Notes under the pieces: generated by a model | Seen by the model: only the letters and a program-made list of their open reading frames with translations | What the model was told of the DNA's origin: nothing | The model's database searches: none | In this document: positions 37,990-45,720 of the stretch, in pieces | How the letters are laid out: every line of letters starts with the position of its first letter | Numbering within the stretch: position 1 is the stretch's first letter | From: an uncultured Hyphomicrobium sp. | GTDB lineage: Bacteria > Pseudomonadota > Alphaproteobacteria > Rhizobiales > Hyphomicrobiaceae | Length of the DNA: 64,000 nt | Assembly (NCBI GenBank): GCA_934555825.1 | Contig: CAKTFJ010000002.1 | Span: 469,856-533,855 of the forward strand | Direction: 5' to 3' | Made by a program: the position numbers and the translations under genes

Positions 37990-39150
37990 ATGCAGCAGAA
38001 TAATCCTTTCTCGGCTCTTCTTATACCGTCGCCCGCGACGCATGCGCTGACTTGGCCCTTCGTACGCCGCCGCTTCGAGCGGTTCCTGGGCAGTCTTGCG
38101 CTGACGCCCGACCAGGTCGCAGACGGCGAAACGAAGCTGAGCGGGGCGATCAGGTGCCTGAACCGCGAATACTGGAACATTGTGAGCGACACGCTGCATA
38201 GCGCCCCCTTGGGCTCATATGGGAAGGAAACGCGTGTGCGCCCGCCGCGCGACATCGACTTTCTTTTTCAGCTCCCGTTCGAAGTCTACCAGCGCTTCCA
38301 GGAGCGCACCGGCAACCGGCAGTCGCAGCTCCTGCAGGAGGTGAAGGACATTCTCGTCGCCTCCAATCCGGCGACGCGCATCAGGGGCGACGGGCAAGTC
38401 GTCGTGGTCCCGTTCAACACCTGCGCGCTCGAAATCGCACCCGCGTTCGCCCGCGAAGGTGGCGGCTATCTCATTTGCGATACGAACGGTGGTGGGCGCT
38501 ATAAGTGGATTGATCCCGAGGCGGAGCGCGCCGCGCTCGACTCATGCGACCGCCGTTACAACGGCAATGTCCGCAAGCTGACGCGCATGCTCAAACAGTG
38601 GCAGCGCCATTGCGACGTGCCGATCAAATCGTTCCATATCGAGGCGCTCGTTATGGAGACGCTTCCACGAGACACATACGGCGGCAACGACGAATATTGG
38701 TTCGACTGGCTTGTGCGCGATGTCTTCGCCCACATGACGCAGCGGGCGAACGGCACGTTCTCGATGCCGGTCACAGGAGAGATAATCCATTTAGGGGATG
38801 CCTGGCTCAGTAAAGCGCAGAGCGCGCACGCCCGCGCGCTCAAGGCTTGCGCGTACGAGCGGGAGGATATTGGCGCGCCGACACCAGAGGGGCGCCCACA
38901 ATTTCGACGCCAGCGCCTAAAAAGCAGTAGGGGTCATCATCGGATTGGTGTGGGCTGTCCAAAATCATCCGCCTTCCGCAGCGCTTCCTGCTTGCTCTCC
39001 ACCATCTGGACAGCCGCATCAAGGCTGTTGCACACGGTTTGCATGCGGAAGGCGAGCGCTTTGGCCTGCTCGATCTCCTTGACGGGAAGCTCCGCGATGG
39101 CGATCCGCATCTCGCCGTACTGCATCACGGTTTCGACCGCCTCGCGATAG
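37990..39150 (+). CDS. CD-NTase-like nucleotidyltransferase with disrupted C-terminus
   Basis: The N-terminal 290 residues match the cGAS/DncV-type nucleotidyltransferase fold. GS at 75-76 and Asp88/Asp90 lie in GSYGKETRVRPPRDID, and the third acidic residue is likely Glu148 in NTCALEIAPAF. The helical part (about 185-290) follows the family pattern to RALKACAYERED. Beyond residue 293 the reading becomes Arg/Ser-rich and merely opposes the minus-strand gene 38937-39533, so the natural end (usually a short WxxxFG-type tail) is probably lost. Known relatives make cyclic oligonucleotides in CBASS. No effector gene adjoins it. An upstream TTG start at 37906 is possible. Activity is uncertain. Confidence 0.68.
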   Translation: MQQNNPFSALLIPSPATHALTWPFVRRRFERFLGSLALTPDQVADGETKLSGAIRCLNREYWNIVSDTLHSAPLGSYGKETRVRPPRDIDFLFQLPFEVYQRFQERTGNRQSQLLQEVKDILVASNPATRIRGDGQVVVVPFNTCALEIAPAFAREGGGYLICDTNGGGRYKWIDPEAERAALDSCDRRYNGNVRKLTRMLKQWQRHCDVPIKSFHIEALVMETLPRDTYGGNDEYWFDWLVRDVFAHMTQRANGTFSMPVTGEIIHLGDAWLSKAQSAHARALKACAYEREDIGAPTPEGRPQFRRQRLKSSRGHHRIGVGCPKSSAFRSASCLLSTIWTAASRLLHTVCMRKASALACSISLTGSSAMAIRISPYCITVSTASR

Positions 39151-39533
39151 GTGCGCGAGCTGCGTCTTCGGATTTCTTCGTCGATGGCCTTCTGGTGCTG
39201 CTCGACGCGGAATTCCATCGGCATGGCGCGCGCGTAGTTCTTGTAGCCCCAGCCGCTGCGCACCTGAACGCGGTCGGGCCGGATTTTGACATCAAGCTTC
39301 TTGCCGAAGGTGCGCACCAGCGATGGCCGGACGATGGGATAAAAGAACACCAGCGCGAGGCCAATGCCGGTGGTCGGAACTGCGAAGAGCAGGCACAGGA
39401 TCACCCACCCGAACGTCATTTTGCCCGACAGGCCCGGATGCTCGTACACGCCGGTCAGGTGCACCCCGCCGGTTTTGAGCACCTTCATCTTGGGCCAGTC
39501 GGCGAACGCTTTCTCGAACTTGGTCTTTGCCAC
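38937..39533 (-). CDS. Membrane-associated mobilization-region protein of unknown function
   Basis: 198 residues. A hydrophobic stretch (about 40-68, FGWVILCLLFAVPTTGIG then LALVFFYPIV) could cross the membrane once or twice. A basic central part (VRTFGKKLDVKIRPDRVQVR) and a long Glu/Arg-rich C-terminal helix follow. I recognise no named family. It starts 6 nt after the coupling-protein gene on the same strand, so it may be its membrane partner. The 3' end overlaps the CD-NTase open frame on the other strand. Confidence 0.6.
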   Translation of the reverse strand: MAKTKFEKAFADWPKMKVLKTGGVHLTGVYEHPGLSGKMTFGWVILCLLFAVPTTGIGLALVFFYPIVRPSLVRTFGKKLDVKIRPDRVQVRSGWGYKNYARAMPMEFRVEQHQKAIDEEIRRRSSRTYREAVETVMQYGEMRIAIAELPVKEIEQAKALAFRMQTVCNSLDAAVQMVESKQEALRKADDFGQPTPIR

Positions 39534-39539
39534 GGCGGC

Positions 39540-41081
39540 TCACTCCGGCGGATCGAACTTCCCTTTGAACATCTCGTGCCTGTCGTATTTCACGCGCTGC
39601 ATCACGGCGGGCGGCAGGCCCGGCCGGATGACAAGCTGGCGCTGCTGGCTGTCGTCGCGGCCGAAGAAGCGGCTCGCCTCCTCGGCGGTGAGAAGGTCGC
39701 GCACTTCGAGGGACCACGACGCGCCGGTCGCGCCGCCCGTGCGCTGGCTTGTCGTTACCTCGTTCTTGTGCTCGACGATCAGCGAGGTCGCCCCGCACCG
39801 CTTGCTGATATAATCGAGCGTCGTCATGTCGTTGTTGCCGAAGAAGATCATGATCCCGGCATTGCCGAGGAACGTCTCCCAGCCGTCCTTGTAGTGGCGC
39901 TTGAGCTGGGTGAGGTCCTGCAGCACGATCAAAAGCCGCATCCCGAAACCGGCGACAAGCGCCGCCGCGACTTCCACCTGCTGCATGTGGCCGAGGACGT
40001 GAAATTCCTCGAGCACGGCGAGAATGGGAATTTTCGGCTTCGCGCGCTCGCGCTCCATCGCCTCGAACGCAAGATTGACGAACAGCCGGAACCACCTGTT
40101 GCAGGTCGCCATGCGCCCGGCGGGCAGGCACAGGTAAATGGTGAGGCCCTGCGGCGCGGTCTTGAGCTCTGCGAGATCAAACCCGTGCGCCGACAGGCTT
40201 GCCCGCAGCTCCGGGTAATCGAGGAACTTCGTGTTGCGCAGCGCGACCGACAGGACGGACGAGCGTTCGCGGTCCGCCTTGTCGTAGAAATCGCGCGCCG
40301 CCCCTTCCAGCGCCGCCGCGAGGTCGGGGTTGGACTCGGTGACGAGCGCCGCGTTATGCACCATCTCGGTGCGCACCTGCGGCGGCGGCTCGCCCTCGAA
40401 ACCCTCGGGCAGGTCCGTCACCTTGTCGAAGGAGCGTTTCAGCAGCTCCCGCACGGTGACAAGATTCCGGCCTCCTTCGTGCGCCGGATAGGTCGCGACA
40501 TGCAGGATGATCCCCTCAATGAGGTTCCGGGCGCTCTCGTCCCAATGCGGGTCCGCGTTGGCGCTGGAGATCACCAGCGCGTCGGCGATCAGCCCCGCGT
40601 CCGGTATCAGCGTCCGGCTATCGCGGCGCAGCATTTCCATGGGGTTGAACCCCACCTTGTGCGCGGCAAGGCGGGCGGCGCTGATCCCGAACGGGTCTAC
40701 GATGCACACCCGTTGCCCTGTGGCAGCCCGGCGGCGCGCCGTGACGTTCGCAAGTTCGCCCTTGGGGTCGAGCGCGAGGACCGATCCCGCGTATTCCAGC
40801 AAAGTCGGAATGAGGCAGCTCCGGCCCTTTCCGGCGCGGGAGCCCGCGCACAGGACGGCGTGCCGGTCATCGCCGATCCCGAGCGGCTGGCCGCCCAAAA
40901 CGAACAGCTCGTGAGGCGTGTCGATGACGGCGCCGCCGACGACGCCGAGGAAGATTTTGGACGGCCCGAAGGCGAGCGTGTTGCTCTTCGCGAGGGCGTC
41001 AGGGGCTACCCACGCAGACAGGGGCGTCTGCTGTTCGTTCAGGCGTCGCGAACGCACGCCACGGGGAAGGTCTTCGAGCAT
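39540..41081 (-). CDS. TraG/VirD4-type coupling protein ATPase, no N-terminal membrane helices
   Basis: 513-residue conjugative DNA transfer family ATPase. Walker A is GSRAGKGRS (Gly84, Lys85) after AVLCA. The Walker B region reads LAVLEEFHVLGHM, with EEF where most relatives have DEF. FLGNAGIMIFFGNND and ARNLIEGIILHVA match the family. It would present relaxase-bound DNA to a type IV secretion channel. Most VirD4 proteins begin with two membrane helices; none is visible here. It is transcribed away from oriT. Confidence in the family is high, in the role moderate. Confidence 0.88.
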   Translation of the reverse strand: MLEDLPRGVRSRRLNEQQTPLSAWVAPDALAKSNTLAFGPSKIFLGVVGGAVIDTPHELFVLGGQPLGIGDDRHAVLCAGSRAGKGRSCLIPTLLEYAGSVLALDPKGELANVTARRRAATGQRVCIVDPFGISAARLAAHKVGFNPMEMLRRDSRTLIPDAGLIADALVISSANADPHWDESARNLIEGIILHVATYPAHEGGRNLVTVRELLKRSFDKVTDLPEGFEGEPPPQVRTEMVHNAALVTESNPDLAAALEGAARDFYDKADRERSSVLSVALRNTKFLDYPELRASLSAHGFDLAELKTAPQGLTIYLCLPAGRMATCNRWFRLFVNLAFEAMERERAKPKIPILAVLEEFHVLGHMQQVEVAAALVAGFGMRLLIVLQDLTQLKRHYKDGWETFLGNAGIMIFFGNNDMTTLDYISKRCGATSLIVEHKNEVTTSQRTGGATGASWSLEVRDLLTAEEASRFFGRDDSQQRQLVIRPGLPPAVMQRVKYDRHEMFKGKFDPPE

Positions 41082-41645
41082 GGGGCGGCTCTGACAAGGG
41101 CGCGTTCCAATCTCTCACAGGCGGGCCGCGTTTGGGCAAAAACATCCGCGTACGGCTAACAACCGTGGGTAGGCGCGAGCGCAGCGAGCGTCCTAGGACT
41201 TTATTCCTGTCCGCAACTTCGCCGGGGCGGTGACGCCCGGCCCGACTCGCATTAATCGAACTACTTCAGCTAGTTAACTGCATACGATGGCAACCCTACC
41301 TGCCCAAAAGTTTGTAACCTTCCGGATATTATGTAAAACTATAAGTTGTGGAGGGCGCACTTTTGGGTTTGCTTCGCAAACGCCGGTGCGCCTTGGGCTC
41401 TGATGGGGTTGCACCCCCGGCGCAGCCACCCCGCAACGGCCCTTCGTTTTGCACTTTGGGCCGTGTCGCTCATAGCCGCGAGGGGCCTAGTCCCTCACAC
41501 GCCGGGACTGGCTTTTGACCCGCTCTTGGGGCGGGGCCCCGCCGCTTGGCATCCGTGTTCGCCGTGCGGCGAAGCCGGATCGTCTTGGACGACCGGCGGA
41601 AGGTTCGCGTGCAGCTCGGGCCGATGCGCGGTGTGGGTGTTCGCG
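41082..41645. other. Divergent coupling-protein/relaxase spacer containing oriT
   Basis: 564 nt. AT-rich sequence at about 41255-41347 probably holds the divergent promoters. oriT lies at 41348-41386. 41387-41645 is open in the relaxase frame, but its translation is Cys/Trp/Pro-rich and non-homologous to MobA, so it is untranslated leader in my reading. Confidence 0.55.
41348..41386 (-). other. oriT of IncQ/RSF1010 (MobQ) type
   Basis: On the minus strand a perfect inverted repeat GTTTGC-GAA-GCAAAC (41367-41381) is followed by CCAAAAGTGCGCCCTCCAC. The core AAGTGCGCCCT (complement of 41352-41362) equals the RSF1010 nic region TAAGTGCGCCCT from its second base. In RSF1010 the same inverted-repeat-then-core order is cut by MobA. 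The site lies upstream of a MobA-like relaxase, which supports the call. Confidence 0.78.
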
Positions 41646-43151
41646 TTGGCTATATACAGTTGCAACCTGAAGAGTATCGGTCGCACCACCCACGACGCGG
41701 GCACGGCGGGCGCGCATATTCGCTATATCAGCCGCCCGGAGGCGCAGCCCGTCATTCTTGCGCAGCACATGCCGGATGAATACCGGCAGGCGCGAACATG
41801 GCTGGACGGCCACGAGCGCGCCATGCGCAAGAATGCCCGCGTCATCGACAAGCTGCGCATTGCGCTGCCCCGCGAACTGTCGGAAGGCGAGCGCGCGGCC
41901 CTGGTTTGCGAATTCATGGCCGAACTGACGGGCGGCTGCATACCTTGGTATGCGGCCATCCACCAGACCGGCAAGGACGAGCTGAACCCGCACGTCCATA
42001 TCGCCATCCATGACCGCGACACAGGCACGGGCCGCCGTGTGCTGCGCCTGTCCGACAACGCCCGCGACCGCGAGAAGGCGGGATTGCCCGGGCCAAAGGC
42101 CGTGGATTGGGTGCGCGAGCGATGGGAGCATGCCTGCAACGCGGCGCTGGAGCGCGCGGGCCATGCCGTCCGCGTTGACCGGCGGACGCTCGCGGCACAG
42201 GGCATCGACCGCAAGCCGACAATCCACGAAGGACCGCGCGCGCAGCATATCGACGATCATGTGCAGCGTCCTTCCTCGCAGGCCCGGATCAACGGCTGTG
42301 GCCGCGTGATCGATTACCCGTCCATCGATCACGGCAGAACCCGGCGCGAGTTCAACGCGCATATCATCGACATTAACCTTGCGCAGGCGGCGCGGTCCGG
42401 AAACCCCGCCAAGGCGATCTGGGCGCAGTTCGAGAAAGAGCAAGGCGCGCTCGATGCGGTGCTCGAAACGCGCCTTGCCGCCGAGCGCCGCGAGCGCACG
42501 GCGGAAGCCCGCAATACATCTCTTCTCTACCGTTCGCGTATGAAACGGTTCACCGCTGAATGCCGCCTGAAGCTCCGGGCGGCGAACCGGGACGTGCGCG
42601 CGAAATACGCGCCGTTGCGGGCGGCGCTGCGGCAGCGCCAGCAGGCAGAGCGCCAGATGCTCCGCGCGAAGCAAGGCAAGCTCTATGCGCGCATAATGGC
42701 GTGGCTCGATTTTACCGGCATCACCAAGCGGCGGCAGGAGGCCGCGCGCAAAGCTCTCTCTGCCCGCCACAAGCAGGAGCGCGCGGGACTGTCCGCGCGG
42801 CACCATAAGGCGGGAACGCTTGTGAAGGCGTCCGTGCGGGAGCGCTTTGCCGGTGAAATCGCAAGCCAGCAGAAAAAGCGCGCGCAACATCTCGCGCAGC
42901 TTAAAGAGCGCCACCAGCAGGCAGAAGCCTTCGCCGATCTTGAGCGCCAGCGCCGCGAGAACGAGCGCGAACGAATGCGCGCCATCACAGAAGCCAAGAT
43001 CGAAGCTTGGCGGCGTCAGCAGGAAAAGGAAGACAGGAGCAAGACCGGCGGCGACTTCGCCAGCGCCGTCATGAAAGCGGCAAAGCATGAAGCGGACCGC
43101 AGCGGCCCCGGCAACGACCGGCGCAACGACAAAGGCATGGACAGGAATTAA
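41646..43151 (+). CDS. MobA/MobL (MobQ) family relaxase
   Basis: About 501 residues. The N-terminus AIYSCNLKS aligns with the MobA start MAIYHLTAKT. Tyr27 in GAHIRYISR aligns with the RSF1010 catalytic Tyr25. The HUH metal site is NPHVHIAIHDR (His116, His118, His122), with His106 in AAIHQTGKDE. A long basic coiled-coil tail (about 260-500, rich in Lys/Arg/Gln/Glu) follows. No primase domain is apparent, unlike RSF1010 MobA. I chose TTG 41646, which has GGGTG six bases upstream; GTG 41631 or 41637 are alternatives. The open frame back to 41346 is not coding. Confidence 0.88.
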   Translation: MAIYSCNLKSIGRTTHDAGTAGAHIRYISRPEAQPVILAQHMPDEYRQARTWLDGHERAMRKNARVIDKLRIALPRELSEGERAALVCEFMAELTGGCIPWYAAIHQTGKDELNPHVHIAIHDRDTGTGRRVLRLSDNARDREKAGLPGPKAVDWVRERWEHACNAALERAGHAVRVDRRTLAAQGIDRKPTIHEGPRAQHIDDHVQRPSSQARINGCGRVIDYPSIDHGRTRREFNAHIIDINLAQAARSGNPAKAIWAQFEKEQGALDAVLETRLAAERRERTAEARNTSLLYRSRMKRFTAECRLKLRAANRDVRAKYAPLRAALRQRQQAERQMLRAKQGKLYARIMAWLDFTGITKRRQEAARKALSARHKQERAGLSARHHKAGTLVKASVRERFAGEIASQQKKRAQHLAQLKERHQQAEAFADLERQRRENERERMRAITEAKIEAWRRQQEKEDRSKTGGDFASAVMKAAKHEADRSGPGNDRRNDKGMDRN

Positions 43152-43213
43152 CGCTTCGCTCCGATGGACGGGACCACGCTTCCTGCGCGGGTCTATCCTG
43201 CCGCCGTCAGTCG

Positions 43214-43723
43214 TTGCGGATTGCTGCTGTGATAAAACCGCCCGAACATCCTTTGGGAGCCGCTTTCGAGAAGGCGCGCGAATGGGCGGCCGAGCAGCAA
43301 CGATTTATGACCGACGAGCAGCGCGATGTGTTCGACGCGCTCAGGCACCGTCAGGCCATCGAGCGGGAACGCCAGCATGAACGCCTCGAAGCCGTCCGCA
43401 AGCAGCTCGACGAGCAAGCAAAGAAGCGCCAACCCAAGCCGGAACTTGCCCTGACGCCGCCGGTCTTAGTGCGTGATCCGTACACCCGGCGACAGGCCCG
43501 CTACATCATTGCGGGCGAAAAACGCCTTGAGCGGCTTGACCGCCGACACCAAGAGGAGCGGTTTGCAGCGCTCAAGTCGTTCGAGCGAGAACGTGAAGAA
43601 GCAGAGCGTAGCAAGTCCGGGCAGAATCTTTCCGCTTCATGGCGTGAGGCGTTGCGACGAACATCTGACTTGGAGCACGATCGTCAGCGAGACCGCACTC
43701 ACGAGTTGGACAAGCCGAGGTAA
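43214..43723 (+). CDS. Coiled-coil protein of mobilization region
   Basis: 169 residues, strongly charged (ERERQHERLEAVRKQLDEQ and ERLDRRHQEERFAALKSF) and predicted helical throughout. I recognise no family. It follows the relaxase by 62 nt and is probably co-transcribed, suggesting a mobilization accessory. The start is uncertain: TTG 43214 or GTG 43229. No signal peptide or membrane segment. Confidence 0.55.
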   Translation: MRIAAVIKPPEHPLGAAFEKAREWAAEQQRFMTDEQRDVFDALRHRQAIERERQHERLEAVRKQLDEQAKKRQPKPELALTPPVLVRDPYTRRQARYIIAGEKRLERLDRRHQEERFAALKSFEREREEAERSKSGQNLSASWREALRRTSDLEHDRQRDRTHELDKPR

Positions 43724-43833
43724 AGGCGCACGGTCATGGTCGAGTGTGCTGGTGAATCTATTTTCATAATTTTTTAGTCCGGCGCGCAGGAGCGGCCTCC
43801 CAATTTTTCGTGTGAAACACAGCCGTTTGAGCC

Positions 43834-43839
43834 TATACT
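43834..43839 (+). promoter_or_regulatory. Candidate -10 box of the three-gene cargo operon
   Basis: TATACT lies 37 nt before the sce7726 start. The -35 17 nt upstream (TGTGAA) is weak. The stretch before it is AT-rich (ATTTTCATAATTTTTTAG at about 43762), unlike the surrounding element. Confidence 0.35.
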
Positions 43840-43875
43840 AGGCTGGTTCCGAACGAATCACCGGCCACAAGAACA

Positions 43876-44769
43876 ATGAAAGATTTGACGCCAGAACAGT
43901 TGGCGGCTACCTCGCGACTCTTCTCTTCTAGTGTTGTTCGAGAGCTGGCCCGCAAAGGACGCTCACCGCTCTTCGCGCGGTTGGCGCGCCAGTCCTTGCT
44001 TCCAGCAACTCTCCAAAACTCAACTCCTGTCAGCGCGGTGTTCGAGGCCGCCTTCCGGCTCCTCCGCCGACAGGGTCTCCGTCACGAGTACATCTATAAA
44101 GCCGCGTTGACGCATCGCATTTTGCTTGGAAAGCACAACTTACGCACGGCATCCATGCTCAACGAGTTTCGCGTTGGTGATTGTAAGGCCGACCTTGCAA
44201 TCCTCAACGGAACAGGAACCGTTTATGAAGTGAAATCAGAGCGCGACTCACTGACGCGACTAACCCGACAGATCGCGGCTTATCGCTCTGTGTTCGCAAG
44301 CGTGGTGGTGATCGCGGGCGAAAATCATGTTGACGCTGTTCTAGAAGCCGTCCCTGACGACGTAGGCGTGCTGCGTCTCGATAGTCGCTTTTATATCTCG
44401 AAGGTCCGTGATGCGGTTGACTCGCCGGAGCGCACGTCTTCCGCAGCAATTTTCGATGCGATACGGACACAAGAAGCAAAATTGATCCTGCGCGGCCTCG
44501 GTATGAGCGTGCCTGACGTGCCCAATACAGAAATGCATGCCGCGTTGCGAAAAAAGTTTATCAAGCTGGACGCGCGAGAAGCTCATGAAGGAATGGTGAG
44601 AACGCTCAAAAAGACACGCAATCTTCTTCCCCTATGCGAACTGGTCGAGAGACTACCACCCTCGCTTCGAACTGCTGCCTTATCCGTGCCTCTTCGCAGG
44701 CTCGACCATGAACGATTGGTTGAGGCTGTAAATACGCGTCTGTGCGACGCGCTACGTTGGGCGGCGTGA
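43876..44769 (+). CDS. sce7726 family protein with PD-(D/E)XK nuclease-like core
   Basis: 297 residues. The core matches the sce7726 family: NEFRVGDCKADLAILNG, then VYEVKSERDSLTRLTRQI. Its Glu97, Asp106, Glu118 and Lys120, plus Gln132, fit the E-D-ExK arrangement of restriction-endonuclease-like folds, so a nuclease or DNA-sensing role is plausible but unproven. Flanking parts are helical and charged. It is the first gene of a compact operon; the next starts 3 nt after its stop. No Shine-Dalgarno is evident at ATG 43876. Codon use is less GC-biased than in the chromosome. Confidence 0.82.
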   Translation: MKDLTPEQLAATSRLFSSSVVRELARKGRSPLFARLARQSLLPATLQNSTPVSAVFEAAFRLLRRQGLRHEYIYKAALTHRILLGKHNLRTASMLNEFRVGDCKADLAILNGTGTVYEVKSERDSLTRLTRQIAAYRSVFASVVVIAGENHVDAVLEAVPDDVGVLRLDSRFYISKVRDAVDSPERTSSAAIFDAIRTQEAKLILRGLGMSVPDVPNTEMHAALRKKFIKLDAREAHEGMVRTLKKTRNLLPLCELVERLPPSLRTAALSVPLRRLDHERLVEAVNTRLCDALRWAA

Positions 44770-44772
44770 TAT

Positions 44773-45714
44773 ATGTACCACCCTTACTTTCGTGGAAAGC
44801 TGAACGAGCTAATCACTGTGCGCGAGACAGCTGAGCTGCTTGCTGCGCGCAAGTTCGTTCCTATTATCGAGCCTGTGAAGGAAGCCCTTAGCGGCCTTAA
44901 GCGGACACTTGATGCCGTTGTGGACGCGGGCGGCGAAGCGGTCGTTATCGTCAATCCCTTTCATGGTGACTTCTCGGGTGACGGGCAAGATATTTCCGAG
45001 CTTCTCGCTCTACACTTCGAGAAGAAGGACGGCATAGGAGCCGGCGTTCTTCTCAAAGGTGGGATGAGCACCAAGGACGTGACGGACTGCTGCGCTAAGC
45101 ATATTGGGCATCCGCTTTCGCTGATCCACGCGGGCTTTCCGGATGCGAAACAACTTGCCGAAGCTCTCGGCGGCAAGATCAAAGAGATGCGGCATGTCTT
45201 CTTCGAGCCTGATTGCGGCAAGCTCTATCAAAAGCATTTTGCGGGCGCCCAGCGTGTTCTCCTTCGCGACGGCTTTCAGCGCCGCAAGAATCGCGAGCAC
45301 CCGAAGGTCGAACTGTTCTCGGACCTGCACGCTACCTTCAAACTCGAAGGAATGGACGGCTTTGGAGATTTCCTGATCGTCGGCGACGACTTCTCTGAGC
45401 AGGGCGGGCCTGCCTATGCGGTAGCGATACATATTACGTTCATAGACCCTCAGAACGATGATGCCATGTACGTCTACCACTTCGTTTCCGACAGCCAGGA
45501 CACTCCGAAAGACCCGGCCGGCAAGTTTGCCGAAGCTCTCTCCAAGATGATGAAAACATTGGGAGCGCCAGGTACGTCGAAAGTTCTAGAGACGAAGGCC
45601 GTGCAAGAGTTCCGTGAACTTAACGCGAGAAAACATTTTCCCGGACTGGGCTATATCAAAAAGCTTTCGATGCAGCACCATATCGAAACGCTTGCCCAAT
45701 ATGACTTTGAGTAG
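44773..45714 (+). CDS. sce7725 / beta family protein
   Basis: 313 residues. The N-terminus YHPYFRGKLNELITVRE is the signature of sce7725-like beta-family proteins (T4 beta-protein family), whose members pair with sce7726 in many bacteria. LLKGGMSTKDV, GFGDFLIVGDDFSEQGG and FVSDSQDTPKD are other conserved-looking segments. Biochemical role is unknown. It starts 3 nt after the sce7726 stop and 6 nt before the RES gene, so all three are translated together. It has no signal peptide or membrane helix. Confidence 0.82.
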   Translation: MYHPYFRGKLNELITVRETAELLAARKFVPIIEPVKEALSGLKRTLDAVVDAGGEAVVIVNPFHGDFSGDGQDISELLALHFEKKDGIGAGVLLKGGMSTKDVTDCCAKHIGHPLSLIHAGFPDAKQLAEALGGKIKEMRHVFFEPDCGKLYQKHFAGAQRVLLRDGFQRRKNREHPKVELFSDLHATFKLEGMDGFGDFLIVGDDFSEQGGPAYAVAIHITFIDPQNDDAMYVYHFVSDSQDTPKDPAGKFAEALSKMMKTLGAPGTSKVLETKAVQEFRELNARKHFPGLGYIKKLSMQHHIETLAQYDFE

Positions 45715-45720
45715 GCGCCA

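Noticed and set aside
39039..41159. A 706-codon plus-strand frame across the coupling-protein region
   Set aside because: It mirrors the minus-strand VirD4-like gene, which has clear Walker motifs; the plus-strand translation has none.
41346..41645. N-terminal 100-residue extension of the relaxase
   Set aside because: The conserved MobA start lies at about 41646, and this stretch contains the oriT inverted repeat; its translation is Cys/Trp/Pro-rich.
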